Shown here: positions 1-8,125 of the stretch, one piece after another
How positions within the stretch are numbered: the stretch's first letter is position 1
How the letters are laid out: each line of letters opens with the position of its first letter
Position numbers and translations under genes: made by a program
The notes under the pieces: generated by a model
What the model saw: only the letters and a program-made list of their open reading frames with translations
What the model was told of the DNA's origin: nothing
The model's database searches: none
Source of the DNA: CBDBCU01 sp965243185
GTDB taxonomy: Bacteria > Chloroflexota > Dehalococcoidia > Lucifugimonadales > UBA3495
DNA: 64,000 nucleotides
NCBI GenBank assembly: GCA_965243185.1
Contig: OZ251531.1
Location: 310,001-374,000 of the forward strand
Reading direction: 5' to 3'

Positions 1-877
1 CCACCGGCTTAATCCAGTGCTGATTGCCGGCTTTCTTGGAAACTTGAAAGGTTTTCAACAAAGGCATCGCAATGCCGCAAGCCGGGTTAGAACAAGGAAT
101 CGTCCGCGCCCACAGCCAGGCAATAACGGTAGCCGCGCCGCCCTCCGGCAGTTCCACCGTCGGGTAAAGGTGTCCGATTTTGTCCCACGCCAATTCCCGC
201 ATTTTGCGCCCGTAATAGCGAATGTCCGCCGCCAAGCCGGCCGCCCCCCGCCAGGGGATTTGCTTAGCTTGCTTGCCCTTGCCGACGCTAAAGCCCATCG
301 GGTCGGCCTCCGGGTTCACCGGCGGCCGGTTGGCGAACCGCGGCGGCAGTTCAATCAAGGCTTTCGTAATCAGCACGGCCACCGGGTTCAGGTCCGAACC
401 CACGGCCCGCAAGCCCAACCGCTGGGCCTCCAAGGGAATCGAGCCGCCGCCGCAAAAGGGATCATAAATCGGCTGCGCCTGCCGGTTCAGGTACTCCAGC
501 ACGGCGGCCGGCTCCGTCGGCGCCGTCTCCCCCTTTCCCCGGGCCACGGAGCGGGCGATTTGCCAACGCGCTTCCGCCAGCAGGTTCGGGTCGTTGGAGT
601 TCTCCCACTTCACCAACCGCCCCAGCAGGTTATGCAGCTTCGCCCGCTCAATGATGATTTCCTCAGTATCCGTCAAATAAGCCGACGGGTCATCGACCAG
701 ACTGGCGAACAGCACCGCCCGGCACGCCGCCAAGGGCCGCCGCGCCCACCACAAATGCAAAGTCGAGGGATGCCCGTGCCGGATGGACTTCTCCCGCGCC
801 GCCTCCGCGTTAATAACATCCAGCGGCAGGTCAACCTCAATCAGCTTCTTGCCGGCCAGGGCGGGCAAACCGTTCAT
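1..877 (-). CDS. DUF1156 DNA methylase (partial, 3' end outside window)
   Basis: N-terminal 292 codons of a large DNA adenine/cytosine-type methylase; the rest lies left of base 1. Residues about 30-60 (SIRHGHPSTLHLWWARRPLA and following) are the DUF1156 signature. Residues 139-146 (DPFCGGGS), followed by IPLEAQRLG, form the SAM-binding motif of amino-methyltransferases. The ATG at 877 has a GGAG about 9 bases upstream. It is the last visible gene of a leftward run with the DUF1828, DUF6978-like and DUF499 genes. DUF1156 methylases together with DUF499 ATPases and a helicase are known as an anti-phage set (called Hma, from memory); the helicase, if present, would be beyond the window edge. 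Family assignment is firm; the defence role is inferred from the partners. Confidence 0.88.
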   Translation of the reverse strand, partial: MNGLPALAGKKLIEVDLPLDVINAEAAREKSIRHGHPSTLHLWWARRPLAACRAVLFASLVDDPSAYLTDTEEIIIERAKLHNLLGRLVKWENSNDPNLLAEARWQIARSVARGKGETAPTEPAAVLEYLNRQAQPIYDPFCGGGSIPLEAQRLGLRAVGSDLNPVAVLITKALIELPPRFANRPPVNPEADPMGFSVGKGKQAKQIPWRGAAGLAADIRYYGRKMRELAWDKIGHLYPTVELPEGGAATVIAWLWARTIPCSNPACGIAMPLLKTFQVSKKAGNQHWIKPV

Positions 878-947
878 AACAGGCAGCTCCGTAGTGGGGT
901 AATTTTGGGGTTGCGGGTGGTAGCTTCCGATATTCACTTCCCGGGAA

Positions 948-1811
948 TCACGCGGCCAGTTCCTCGAGTACCAATTCCCGTTCCGACCAAGGTATTACCC
1001 GGTCATAGTTTTCTTTGAGACCCCGGATGACATCGGAAAAATCCTTGCGCGCGGCCGGGGGGCCTTTGGCGGCGTCCACCAAGGCATAAAGCAGGGTGCC
1101 TGTGGGGCGGGTGTGAGCCGTGTCGAGGCCGGCAAACACCGCCCAAGCCAGACTGTTGGATGACTGGCTGACCGGGCGCAACAGGCGTTCCGGCTGACTT
1201 GGGGACGCCAGTATCTTAAAGGGGAAACCGTGACGGCTGCCGCTCCGGCCCGGGATAGTTACCGCCGGCTTATAGTGGATTTCGCAGTCCTCCAGCCAGG
1301 AGCGCACTTCCTGATGGAACGGGGGCGTAGTTCCTGCCGGCTTGCGGGATTTGTGCGCCGGCTTAACAGCCGAGGTAGCCGCGGCCGCGCTTTCATCCTC
1401 GGAGCCAGGGGCCGGGGCGTCCTGCGCCAAAAAGAACATATCGTTGACCGCCAGCATTGCCTGGAGCAGGCTGTGCAGTTCCACCGGGAAGTTGTCCGGC
1501 CCGGCTTTGGTTTCCAGACGCCGGTTTTCCACCAGTTCCACCCCGAACCCCCGCACCGTTTGGGACAAAATCTCCCGCCGCCGCGGCGTGTCCCAAACGA
1601 ACCCCGACATTTCCAAATCGTCCAGGATATAGCCCGCGTCGGACAACCGAAAGCCCTTACCCTCCGGGTGGACATAAAGCTGGGTATAGTCGTTATGCCG
1701 GTCGATATGGGGGGTGGTGATTTCGTACCCCTCGCCGATGGGCTGCCAAGTGGTTTCCGACTTCAGCCAGCCCCAATACCGTTCCAACAGGCTCGCCATC
1801 TCCTCGCGCAT
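948..1811 (-). CDS. DUF1828/DUF1829 domain protein
   Basis: A 287-residue protein. Residues about 10-75 (YWGWLKSETTWQPIGEGYEI, then ITTPHIDRHNDYTQLYV and FRLSDAGYILDDLEMSG) match the DUF1828 pattern. The C-terminal half (charged, ending near WSERELVLEELAA) fits DUF1829. The ATG at 1811 follows a strong AGGAGG. It lies 9 bases after the DUF6978-like gene and 70 bases before the methylase, all on the same strand, so it is probably in the same transcript. Biochemical function is unknown; DUF1828 proteins often sit in mobile or defence-related loci. A middle stretch rich in Ala, Lys and Pro (about residues 135-165) looks like a flexible linker between the two domains. Confidence 0.8.
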   Translation of the reverse strand: MREEMASLLERYWGWLKSETTWQPIGEGYEITTPHIDRHNDYTQLYVHPEGKGFRLSDAGYILDDLEMSGFVWDTPRRREILSQTVRGFGVELVENRRLETKAGPDNFPVELHSLLQAMLAVNDMFFLAQDAPAPGSEDESAAAATSAVKPAHKSRKPAGTTPPFHQEVRSWLEDCEIHYKPAVTIPGRSGSRHGFPFKILASPSQPERLLRPVSQSSNSLAWAVFAGLDTAHTRPTGTLLYALVDAAKGPPAARKDFSDVIRGLKENYDRVIPWSERELVLEELAA

Positions 1812-1820
1812 AGCAACCTC

Positions 1821-2255
1821 CTATTGGATGCGGGGCGGATTCGTTATGTTGACGAATCCCATAAAGTCCCGCAAGGTTTGCCAAGTGTCGCCCAAATTGG
1901 TGAAAATGTCAACCGGCGCCGGCTTGGCCCACCGGTGGCCATAGCCCTCGCGGTAGTAGTGCAGGTGCGGCGCCGGAATTATCTCCTTGTCCGGGTTGCG
2001 GTGGGGCTTACCGCCCATATCCAGCCGCGCCAAGACTACCGAACCGCGCGCCCGGTTCTGAAAAGTCTCTTTGTCCGGGTCGTCCCTTCCCCGGTGCAAG
2101 TCCAGAAGGAACCGCTCCTGGCCATCCCGGGACTGCAAAGGGATAACCACCTTTCCGCCGGCATAAGGGTAAAGCCATACTTGGTCGTCAACCCGATACT
2201 TGGGCGTTTCGAGCAGCAAATTCGCCACGTCCTGCGGTATGTTTATTTCTGCCAC
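1821..2255 (-). CDS. DUF6978-like protein
   Basis: A 144-residue protein starting at a GTG (2255) with a GGAG/GGGGA region just upstream, 6 bases after the DUF499 stop. The segment LDLHRGRDDPDKETFQNRAR, then VVLARLDMGGKPHRNPD and APHLHYYREGYGHRWA, is the pattern I associate with DUF6978, a family that often accompanies DUF1828. The conserved His/Arg pairs (LHRGR, PHRNP, PHLH, YGHRW) suggest an active site, possibly nuclease-like, but that is inference. Position between the ATPase and the DUF1828 gene in a tight run argues for a joint role with the defence operon. Family name is from memory and should be treated as likely rather than certain. Confidence 0.68.
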   Translation of the reverse strand: MAEINIPQDVANLLLETPKYRVDDQVWLYPYAGGKVVIPLQSRDGQERFLLDLHRGRDDPDKETFQNRARGSVVLARLDMGGKPHRNPDKEIIPAPHLHYYREGYGHRWAKPAPVDIFTNLGDTWQTLRDFMGFVNITNPPRIQ

Positions 2256-2261
2256 TTTCCC

Positions 2262-5200
2262 CTACTCCGCCTCCAAATTCAGCCCCAACTGCTGCCCATT
2301 CTCCCGCACCGCCCGGGCAATGTTCTCCGAAAACCCGCCATCCTTCACCGCGCGGATGGTGATTTCCACCGTCACTTCGCCCCCGTCCGCGCTGAGATTG
2401 CGGATGATTTCCTCCCGCAACTTGTCGACGGCGTCGAGGGAAATGTTGTCGGGCATGGTCTGGCGGACGGTGATGCGGCGCGGCCGATTGCCCGACAGCG
2501 CGGCCGGCGCATCGTCAAGCCCTTCGTGAAGGCGGGAAGCATTATCCGGGGCCGCGTCGACCGGGTATTGCAATGAAGGCGTTTCCGTCCCGTCCGGCGG
2601 CGGCAGCAACTCCCGCTCCGCCGTAGCCGCCTTGACCAGCAAGCCGGGCAGCGGCCGCGGCAAGCCAGCCAAGTCCACCCGAAACCGCCGCGGCTCGACA
2701 TACTGGCTGCCGTTATGTCCCCCGGCATACCCGCAGCGGCCCTCCGCCACCGCATTGGCTACGGCTTGGTCCAGAACCTCCCGCCGCGCCAACCGGTGCA
2801 GATAGATATGACTGGTGAAAATATCCCACAGGTCTTTGAGCGCAATGTGGTGGGGATAAGCCGAACTGGGCCAGATATACTGCTCCAGCTGCTGCTCCAG
2901 AACCGACGGCGACAACTGGTCGAGCAGCACTTCCTCACTGGTAAAGGTTTCCCGCGCGCTGCTGATAATGTCCCCCGGATTGTCGTGGGCCGCGGCATCG
3001 GTCATCCAGGGGCGCAGGCGGTAATCGGCGGCCTGCTGCGGATTGTGCTGCACCGGGGCGATGGCCCAGCGGTAGGCTTGCACTAACGCCTTCCGCAAGT
3101 CCCCATCCGCCGCCCGCAGGCTGTTGTCCACTTGCCGCCGCCGTTCCGCGGAGAGGCCGGTCAGGGCTTGCTCCCCGTTGGTAATGGAATGCCATGCCAG
3201 CCAGGTGCCGGCGGCGTCCCGCAGGACGCGAATCTCATCCTTGCGCGCCGTCAGAAAGAGCAGCGTATTGCGGTGGATGCGCGGCACGCCATCCCCGCGA
3301 TAGGCCAGCAACTCATTCATCGCCGGCGTAGCGTCATCCCTTTCGGCGTTGCGGCTGTTGAGGGACTGGGATGGCGACAGTACCACCAGGCGTACCCAGT
3401 CGGCATCGGCCACGGCCGCCGTATCCGCCGGGCCGACGATAACCTCCCCCCGCGCTCCGGCCGCCGCCGCCTTTAACTGCTCAACGATTTTATCGTCCAA
3501 CGCCCGCGGCAGCAGCCCATTCTTGCGGTCCGTCACTACCTTGTTCAGATTCTCCTCGGCGTGGAAATAGTAGCGGTTATCCTGGTAATAGAGATAGTAG
3601 AGGCTTTCCCCCATCCGCTCCAGGGCTTCGTTGTACCGCGGCAAGCCATGCCCCGGCTGCGCCACCGCCAAATGGATGCTGGGACGGTCGATGCCCTTAG
3701 TCGCCCCGCTCGTCGCGCTCCCCAGAAAAATCGACCGGGCAATGCGGCGCGCCACCCCATACTCGGAAAACCGGGTAGAAGTGCCGTCAATCAAGTCCGC
3801 CTGACCCCCGGGCGCGTCCACTTCGGTCAGCACCGGCGACCAATTCCCCGGCAAAAGCCGGTTGAACTCGTTAGCCAGCGGCGCATAGCTCAACGGCAAA
3901 TCCGCCGGCATAATCAACGGCGCCGCGTTGCCGTCCTGATACAGCCGGCTGACGCAAGTCGCCAGCAGCCGCAAGACGCCCCGGGTGCTTTGGAACTCCG
4001 GAATCGACGACCAATCCTGATACAGCCGGTCAAAAATCTCCGGATGAATGGGATAGCAGTCTTTCAGCCGCTGCCGATAGTTCTGCTCCCGGGCGTAACG
4101 CGGATATTCCCGGCCGCCGTTGCCGTACATCGTGGCAAAATCGGCGCAGATCTGATCCCGGGCGGCGGCATCGACCACCTCGCCAAACAGCCGGCGGCGC
4201 ACTACGGCAAAGGCTTCGTTAAGGGCCAGCGGCTCCCAAGTAGCTTCGGCCCGGTGCATTATGTTGCCCAGAATGGACTCCAATTGCGCCAAGGCTTGCT
4301 GGCCGGTATCGCCGCCTACTTCCACCGCATTTTGCGGCAGCGTCAACACCACAAAAACCTGACTGCTGCGCGTCGCCGCTTGGGTCAGGGCTTGCATAAA
4401 AGTATAGATGCGCTCCCGCTGTTCACTCCCGGCGTTGCGGATATAAGCCAGCGGTTCGTCAATCAGGATTAGACACGGGCCGACATAGTCGAAAAGGTCA
4501 TCCAACTGACGGCCGCCGGGCGCAATGCCCTCTCGGGCGGATTGGCCGATAAGGTTGTACGCCTCTTGTCCGCCCAACTGCCAAGCCATTTCCCCCCACA
4601 GGGTATTGCGCGGATCGCCGTCCTCGGTAGTATGCGGGTCGCTGACGGAAAGAAATTGCCCGTCCAGCACGGCGATAGCCGCCGCCGGTTCCTGCTCCGG
4701 AGACCAGCCGGCCGCCGCCGCAATATCCCGAATTTCCCGGCTGGTTTGCCGGGGTTGCCCGCTGACCGGGTCGTTGGTCAGCGCAGCGAAGTTCTTGACC
4801 AAGTGATACAGGGCAATCAGGCTGTGCGTTTTGCCGCCGCCAAAGCCGGTTTTAGTCTGCACCACCGGGTCGCCGCCCAAGCCGGCCAGCCGCCGTAGCG
4901 CATTCGCCAACAGGGATTTAAGCCCCGGCGTGATGTAAGTTTGCCCGAAAAAGTTGATGGGATTGCCATAGATATTGGTTTCGGCGTCCCCGTTATGCAC
5001 CCGTTGCAGGTCAGCCATAAACTCGGCTTGCTGAAAGGCTCCCTCGGCCACATCCCGATTCGGCGGCATTACTTCCCGCCACGGTTTCCATTGGCGGGAA
5101 CCGGCCGCCGTTTCCCGGGCCGGGCCCGGCGGCAGCAGCGGCGCGGCGTCCGTCCCGGCCGTTTCCAGCCCGGCGCTTTCCGCCCCGGCCGCCAGTTCGT

Positions 5201-5654
5201 CACGCAACGCCGTAACCCCCTGAGCGGCCGCCGGTTCGTTAATCCGCTCCAGCAGACCGGCAATGATGAACAGGTGGGTGCGGACAAACTCGGCGTCCAG
5301 GTCCGTAGTAGCGGGATGGGCGACCTGATTGCGGGCATCGGCAACCATCCACAGCATAGCGACGACCGGGCCGTTGTCGGGAAAAACCGCCTTAAAGGCG
5401 TCCCGCCAGTTTCTCGAGACGATGTGCGGAAAGTCGTTGACATCAATGTAGTCCGCCGGGCTGCCCCCGGGCGTCCGCAGCCTCTGCTCGAACCCCTCCC
5501 GCCTTTTGTCCGGCAGGGAGTTTTTGATGGCCCGCTCCACACCGCTGCCCGGGAGGGCGCGGAGGCGGCGGATTAGAAAAGGACGCATCCCGTCCCGGAA
5601 AAGATCCAAGGCTTTGCTCAAGGCATCCCGTTGCGGCCGCTCCGCTGCGGTCAT
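2262..5654 (-). CDS. HEPN-DUF499 ATPase of a defence operon
   Basis: A 1130-residue protein. Residues about 1-140 form a Swt1-type HEPN-like domain with RNQVAH (108-113), fitting the R-x4-6-H RNase motif. Residues about 200-1000 are DUF499, an AAA-like ATPase: Walker A GFGGGKTH (270-277), Walker B LILIDE (395-400). The protein is soluble with no membrane segment. The ATG at 5654 overlaps the stop of a possible short upstream ORF (ATGA). It heads the leftward run that continues with the DUF6978-like, DUF1828 and DUF1156 methylase genes. DUF499 plus DUF1156 is a known anti-phage pairing; the ATPase probably drives a DNA-scanning or effector step and the HEPN part could be an RNase effector. Domain calls are firm; mechanism is inference. 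Confidence 0.88.
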   Translation of the reverse strand: MTAAERPQRDALSKALDLFRDGMRPFLIRRLRALPGSGVERAIKNSLPDKRREGFEQRLRTPGGSPADYIDVNDFPHIVSRNWRDAFKAVFPDNGPVVAMLWMVADARNQVAHPATTDLDAEFVRTHLFIIAGLLERINEPAAAQGVTALRDELAAGAESAGLETAGTDAAPLLPPGPARETAAGSRQWKPWREVMPPNRDVAEGAFQQAEFMADLQRVHNGDAETNIYGNPINFFGQTYITPGLKSLLANALRRLAGLGGDPVVQTKTGFGGGKTHSLIALYHLVKNFAALTNDPVSGQPRQTSREIRDIAAAAGWSPEQEPAAAIAVLDGQFLSVSDPHTTEDGDPRNTLWGEMAWQLGGQEAYNLIGQSAREGIAPGGRQLDDLFDYVGPCLILIDEPLAYIRNAGSEQRERIYTFMQALTQAATRSSQVFVVLTLPQNAVEVGGDTGQQALAQLESILGNIMHRAEATWEPLALNEAFAVVRRRLFGEVVDAAARDQICADFATMYGNGGREYPRYAREQNYRQRLKDCYPIHPEIFDRLYQDWSSIPEFQSTRGVLRLLATCVSRLYQDGNAAPLIMPADLPLSYAPLANEFNRLLPGNWSPVLTEVDAPGGQADLIDGTSTRFSEYGVARRIARSIFLGSATSGATKGIDRPSIHLAVAQPGHGLPRYNEALERMGESLYYLYYQDNRYYFHAEENLNKVVTDRKNGLLPRALDDKIVEQLKAAAAGARGEVIVGPADTAAVADADWVRLVVLSPSQSLNSRNAERDDATPAMNELLAYRGDGVPRIHRNTLLFLTARKDEIRVLRDAAGTWLAWHSITNGEQALTGLSAERRRQVDNSLRAADGDLRKALVQAYRWAIAPVQHNPQQAADYRLRPWMTDAAAHDNPGDIISSARETFTSEEVLLDQLSPSVLEQQLEQYIWPSSAYPHHIALKDLWDIFTSHIYLHRLARREVLDQAVANAVAEGRCGYAGGHNGSQYVEPRRFRVDLAGLPRPLPGLLVKAATAERELLPPPDGTETPSLQYPVDAAPDNASRLHEGLDDAPAALSGNRPRRITVRQTMPDNISLDAVDKLREEIIRNLSADGGEVTVEITIRAVKDGGFSENIARAVRENGQQLGLNLEAE

Positions 5655-5764
5655 AGCTCCAATTCCTCCCGAAAGTCGGCTTCGTGTCCCTTCAGTTCCG
5701 CCGGGGATCTGATTTCAATTAAAGTTGCCGCCCATATTACCAAGGGCAATTTCAACGGTATCAA
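5651..5764 (-). CDS. possible 37-residue ORF translationally coupled to the DUF499 gene
   Basis: Upstream of the ATPase the minus strand reads open from a TTG at 5764 to a TGA at 5651-5653 that overlaps the ATPase ATG as ATGA. The product would begin with IPLKLPLVIWAATLIEIRSP and end in the charged FREELEL. The ATGA overlap and the amphipathic, acidic C-terminus look coding, but there are several alternative TTG starts and no clear Shine-Dalgarno site. It could be a leader ORF, the stump of a lost gene, or chance. Confidence 0.33.
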   Translation of the reverse strand: MIPLKLPLVIWAATLIEIRSPAELKGHEADFREELEL

Positions 5765-5807
5765 AACCTGACCCTACCCCGACTAACTCCGGCAATGAAC
5801 TCCCGGC

Positions 5808-5816
5808 ATTTTAGCA
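5808..5816 (-). promoter_or_regulatory. candidate extended -10 promoter for the defence operon
   Basis: Read on the minus strand this is TGCTAAAAT, an extended -10 (TGn-TAAAAT). It lies about 150 bases upstream of the DUF499 ATG. No good -35 is visible at 17 bases. It is back to back with the rightward promoter at 5871-5900. Confidence 0.4.
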
Positions 5817-5870
5817 TAACCAACCAAGCAAACTTCCCCCAGCCGCCTGCCTCGGCAATTCCCGGCCGAA

Positions 5871-5900
5871 ATGACAAATGCCCCGCCGCCGGTGTATAAT
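5871..5900 (+). promoter_or_regulatory. sigma70-type promoter
   Basis: ATGACA (5871-5876), 18-base spacer, TATAAT (5895-5900). The predicted start is about 15 bases before the AGGAG of the coiled-coil gene at 5925, giving a very short leader. Confidence 0.7.
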
Positions 5901-5924
5901 GACCAGCGCAAGGAGTGAAACACT

Positions 5925-6671
5925 ATGACCAGCCCCACCGCCATCAACGACATCGGCGACCTGCTGCGTATCCTCGAGGAACGCCCGGAGTGGACCGAAC
6001 GCCTCCGGGCCATTCTCCTCACCCGGGAAGTGCTGGAGTTGCCCGAAAGGGTAACGCAACTGACCGCCCGGGTTGACCGCCTGGCCCAAGCTCAGGAGGA
6101 ATTCAACCGCGCCCAGCAGGAAACCAACGCTCGGGTCGACCGCCGGCTGGAAAACCTGGAAACCCAAGTCGGCCGCCTGGATACCCGGGTCGGCGGCTTG
6201 GAAACCCAAGTTGGCATCCTGCGAACCCAAGTCGACGGCCTGCTGGGCAGCGACCTGGAAAACAGCTTGCACGGCAATATCGCCTCCATCGCCGCCCGCA
6301 ACTTCAACCTCCGCCGCGTCCACATCCTGAAAAGCCGGCTTTTCCCGCCCGACCAAAACTTCTACAATCGCCTCTATGCCGCCGAGGACGCCGGCCTTAT
6401 TACCACCGAACAGTCCCACCAGCTGCTGGCCGTGGACTTCATCCTCTCCGCCCAGGAAACCGAATCCCAGGAATCCATCTACTTGACCGTCGAAGTCTCC
6501 CGGACCGTCGCCGCCTACGACATCACCCGGGCTAGGGAACGGGCCAACGCCCTCCGCGCCGCCACCGGCGTCAAATCCCTGGCCGTAGTAATCGGCAGCT
6601 TCATCCCCGAACCAGAACAAGCCCGGGCCAATGAACAAAACGTAACCCTCATCCAGGAGCCGCCGCTCTGA
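5925..6671 (+). CDS. coiled-coil protein with PD-(D/E)XK-like C-terminus
   Basis: A 248-residue protein starting at an ATG 9 bases after AGGAG. Residues about 50-110 form a long coiled coil with exact seven-residue periods (VGRLDTR, VGGLETQ, VGILRTQ, VDGLLGS). The C-terminal 130 residues contain GSDLENSLHGNIASIA, then VDFILSA and YLTVEVSRT, which resembles the fold of the restriction-endonuclease-like families (DUF3782 type) common in Chloroflexota and cyanobacteria. The usual ExK is EVS here, so nuclease activity is doubtful. It has its own promoter (5871-5900) and is followed by ffh 45 bases later. Function unknown; possibly a DNA-associated or oligomeric accessory protein. Confidence 0.7.
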   Translation: MTSPTAINDIGDLLRILEERPEWTERLRAILLTREVLELPERVTQLTARVDRLAQAQEEFNRAQQETNARVDRRLENLETQVGRLDTRVGGLETQVGILRTQVDGLLGSDLENSLHGNIASIAARNFNLRRVHILKSRLFPPDQNFYNRLYAAEDAGLITTEQSHQLLAVDFILSAQETESQESIYLTVEVSRTVAAYDITRARERANALRAATGVKSLAVVIGSFIPEPEQARANEQNVTLIQEPPL

Positions 6672-6716
6672 CCAATCTCCCACCCACCCTACAACCGGAG
6701 CGTGAAACACCCCAAA

Positions 6717-8048
6717 ATGTTTGACCACCTCACCGAAAAACTTACCGGCATCTTCAACCGCCTCTCCGGCAAAGGCCGCCTCACCGAAAAAGACATCGAC
6801 GACGCCCTCGGCCAAGTCCGCCGCTCCCTCCTCGAAGCCGATGTCAACTTCCGCGTCGCCCGCGACTTCATCGCCAAAATCAAAGAACGCTCCCTCGACG
6901 CCGCCGTCCTCGAAAGCCTCACCCCCGGCCAGCAAGTCGTCAAAATCGTCCACGAGGAACTAACCGAACTCCTCAGCGGCGGCGACCACCGCCTCACCCC
7001 CGCCAGCCGTCTCCCCTCCGTCCTCATGCTCGTCGGCTTGCAAGGCGCCGGCAAAACCACCACCACCGCCAAACTCGCCCTCCAACTCCGCCGCCAGGGT
7101 CACACCTCCCTCCTCATCGCCGCCGACCTCCGCCGTCCCGCCGCCATCTCCCAACTCCAAACCCTCGGCCGCCAGCTCGACATCCCCGTCCACTCCCAAG
7201 ACCCCCAAACTGCCACCGTAACCCAGGTCGTCCAGGCCGGCGTCGACCGCGCCCGTCAGCAAGGCATCACCTGGGCTATCATCGACACCGGCGGCCGCCT
7301 CCACATCGACGACGACCTGATGGGCGAACTCGAGGAAATCCAAACTGCCGTCTCCCCCCACGAAACCCTCCTCGTCGTCGACGCCATGACCGGCCAGGAC
7401 GCCGTCACCGCCGCCCAGGAATTCCACCAGCGCGTCGGCCTAACCGGCTTGATAATGACCAAAATGGACGGCGACGCCCGCGGCGGCGCCGCCCTCTCCA
7501 TCACCCGCGTCACCGGCGTCCCCATCAAATTTATGGGCATCGGCGAACGCCCCGACGGCCTCGAACCCTACCATCCCGACCGCCTCGCCTCCCGCATCCT
7601 CGCCATGGGCGACATCCTCACCCTCATTGAAAAAGTCCAAGCCTCCGCCTATGGCCAGCAAGACCCGGAACTCGAGCGCAAGTTCCGCCAAGCCAGTTTT
7701 GACCTCGACGACTTCCTCGAGCAAATCCAAAGCGTCAAAAAAATAGGCTCCTTCAGCCAGCTGGTGGAACTGATCCCGGGCATGAACCGCTTCTCCCGCG
7801 ACATTCCCGCCGACTTCGACGACAGCCAGGTCAAGCATATCGAAGCCATCATCCGCTCCATGACCCCCGAGGAACGCCGCCACCCCGAAATCCTCAACGG
7901 CAGCCGCCGCCGCCGCATCGCCCGCGGCAGCGGCACCACCCCCCAGGACATCAACCGCCTCCTCAACCAGTTCAAGCAAACCCAAAAAATGCTGCGCCAA
8001 TTCAACAAAACCCGCAACCCCCGCAACCTGATGCGAATGTTCAGCTAG
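6717..8048 (+). CDS. ffh: signal recognition particle protein Ffh
   Basis: SRP GTPase that binds signal sequences on ribosomes with SRP RNA and delivers them to FtsY at the membrane. About 443 residues, normal for the family. N domain 1-90; G1 GLQGAGKTTT (107-116); G3 reads DTGGR (190-194) where Ffh normally has DTAGR; G4 TKMDGDARGG; M domain from about residue 300 with the RNA-binding RRRRIARGSG and the following helix. I chose the ATG at 6717 because MFDHLTEKLT is the typical Ffh N-terminus; an in-frame GTG at 6702 would add five residues, but sits only one base after GGAG. The gene ends at a strong bidirectional terminator (8065-8108). Assignment certain; exact start less so. Confidence 0.96.
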   Translation: MFDHLTEKLTGIFNRLSGKGRLTEKDIDDALGQVRRSLLEADVNFRVARDFIAKIKERSLDAAVLESLTPGQQVVKIVHEELTELLSGGDHRLTPASRLPSVLMLVGLQGAGKTTTTAKLALQLRRQGHTSLLIAADLRRPAAISQLQTLGRQLDIPVHSQDPQTATVTQVVQAGVDRARQQGITWAIIDTGGRLHIDDDLMGELEEIQTAVSPHETLLVVDAMTGQDAVTAAQEFHQRVGLTGLIMTKMDGDARGGAALSITRVTGVPIKFMGIGERPDGLEPYHPDRLASRILAMGDILTLIEKVQASAYGQQDPELERKFRQASFDLDDFLEQIQSVKKIGSFSQLVELIPGMNRFSRDIPADFDDSQVKHIEAIIRSMTPEERRHPEILNGSRRRRIARGSGTTPQDINRLLNQFKQTQKMLRQFNKTRNPRNLMRMFS

Positions 8049-8064
8049 CGGGGCAACGCAAAGT

Positions 8065-8108
8065 AAAAGCCGGCGGCGTCAGCAGATCTGCTGACGCCGC
8101 CGGCTTTT
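8065..8108. terminator. 44-base perfect palindrome, bidirectional terminator
   Basis: AAAAGCCGGCGGCGTCAGCA is followed immediately by its exact reverse complement through 8108, giving a perfect stem that ends in T4 on both strands. It separates ffh (rightward) from the DGQHR gene pair (leftward) and can serve both. Confidence 0.9.
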
Positions 8109-8125
8109 ATGGTGCCAGTCTATAA

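Noticed and set aside
17..1018. 333-residue rightward open frame
   Set aside because: It lies opposite the DUF1156 methylase, has Arg-rich shadow composition, and the minus strand carries a real methylase with intact motifs.
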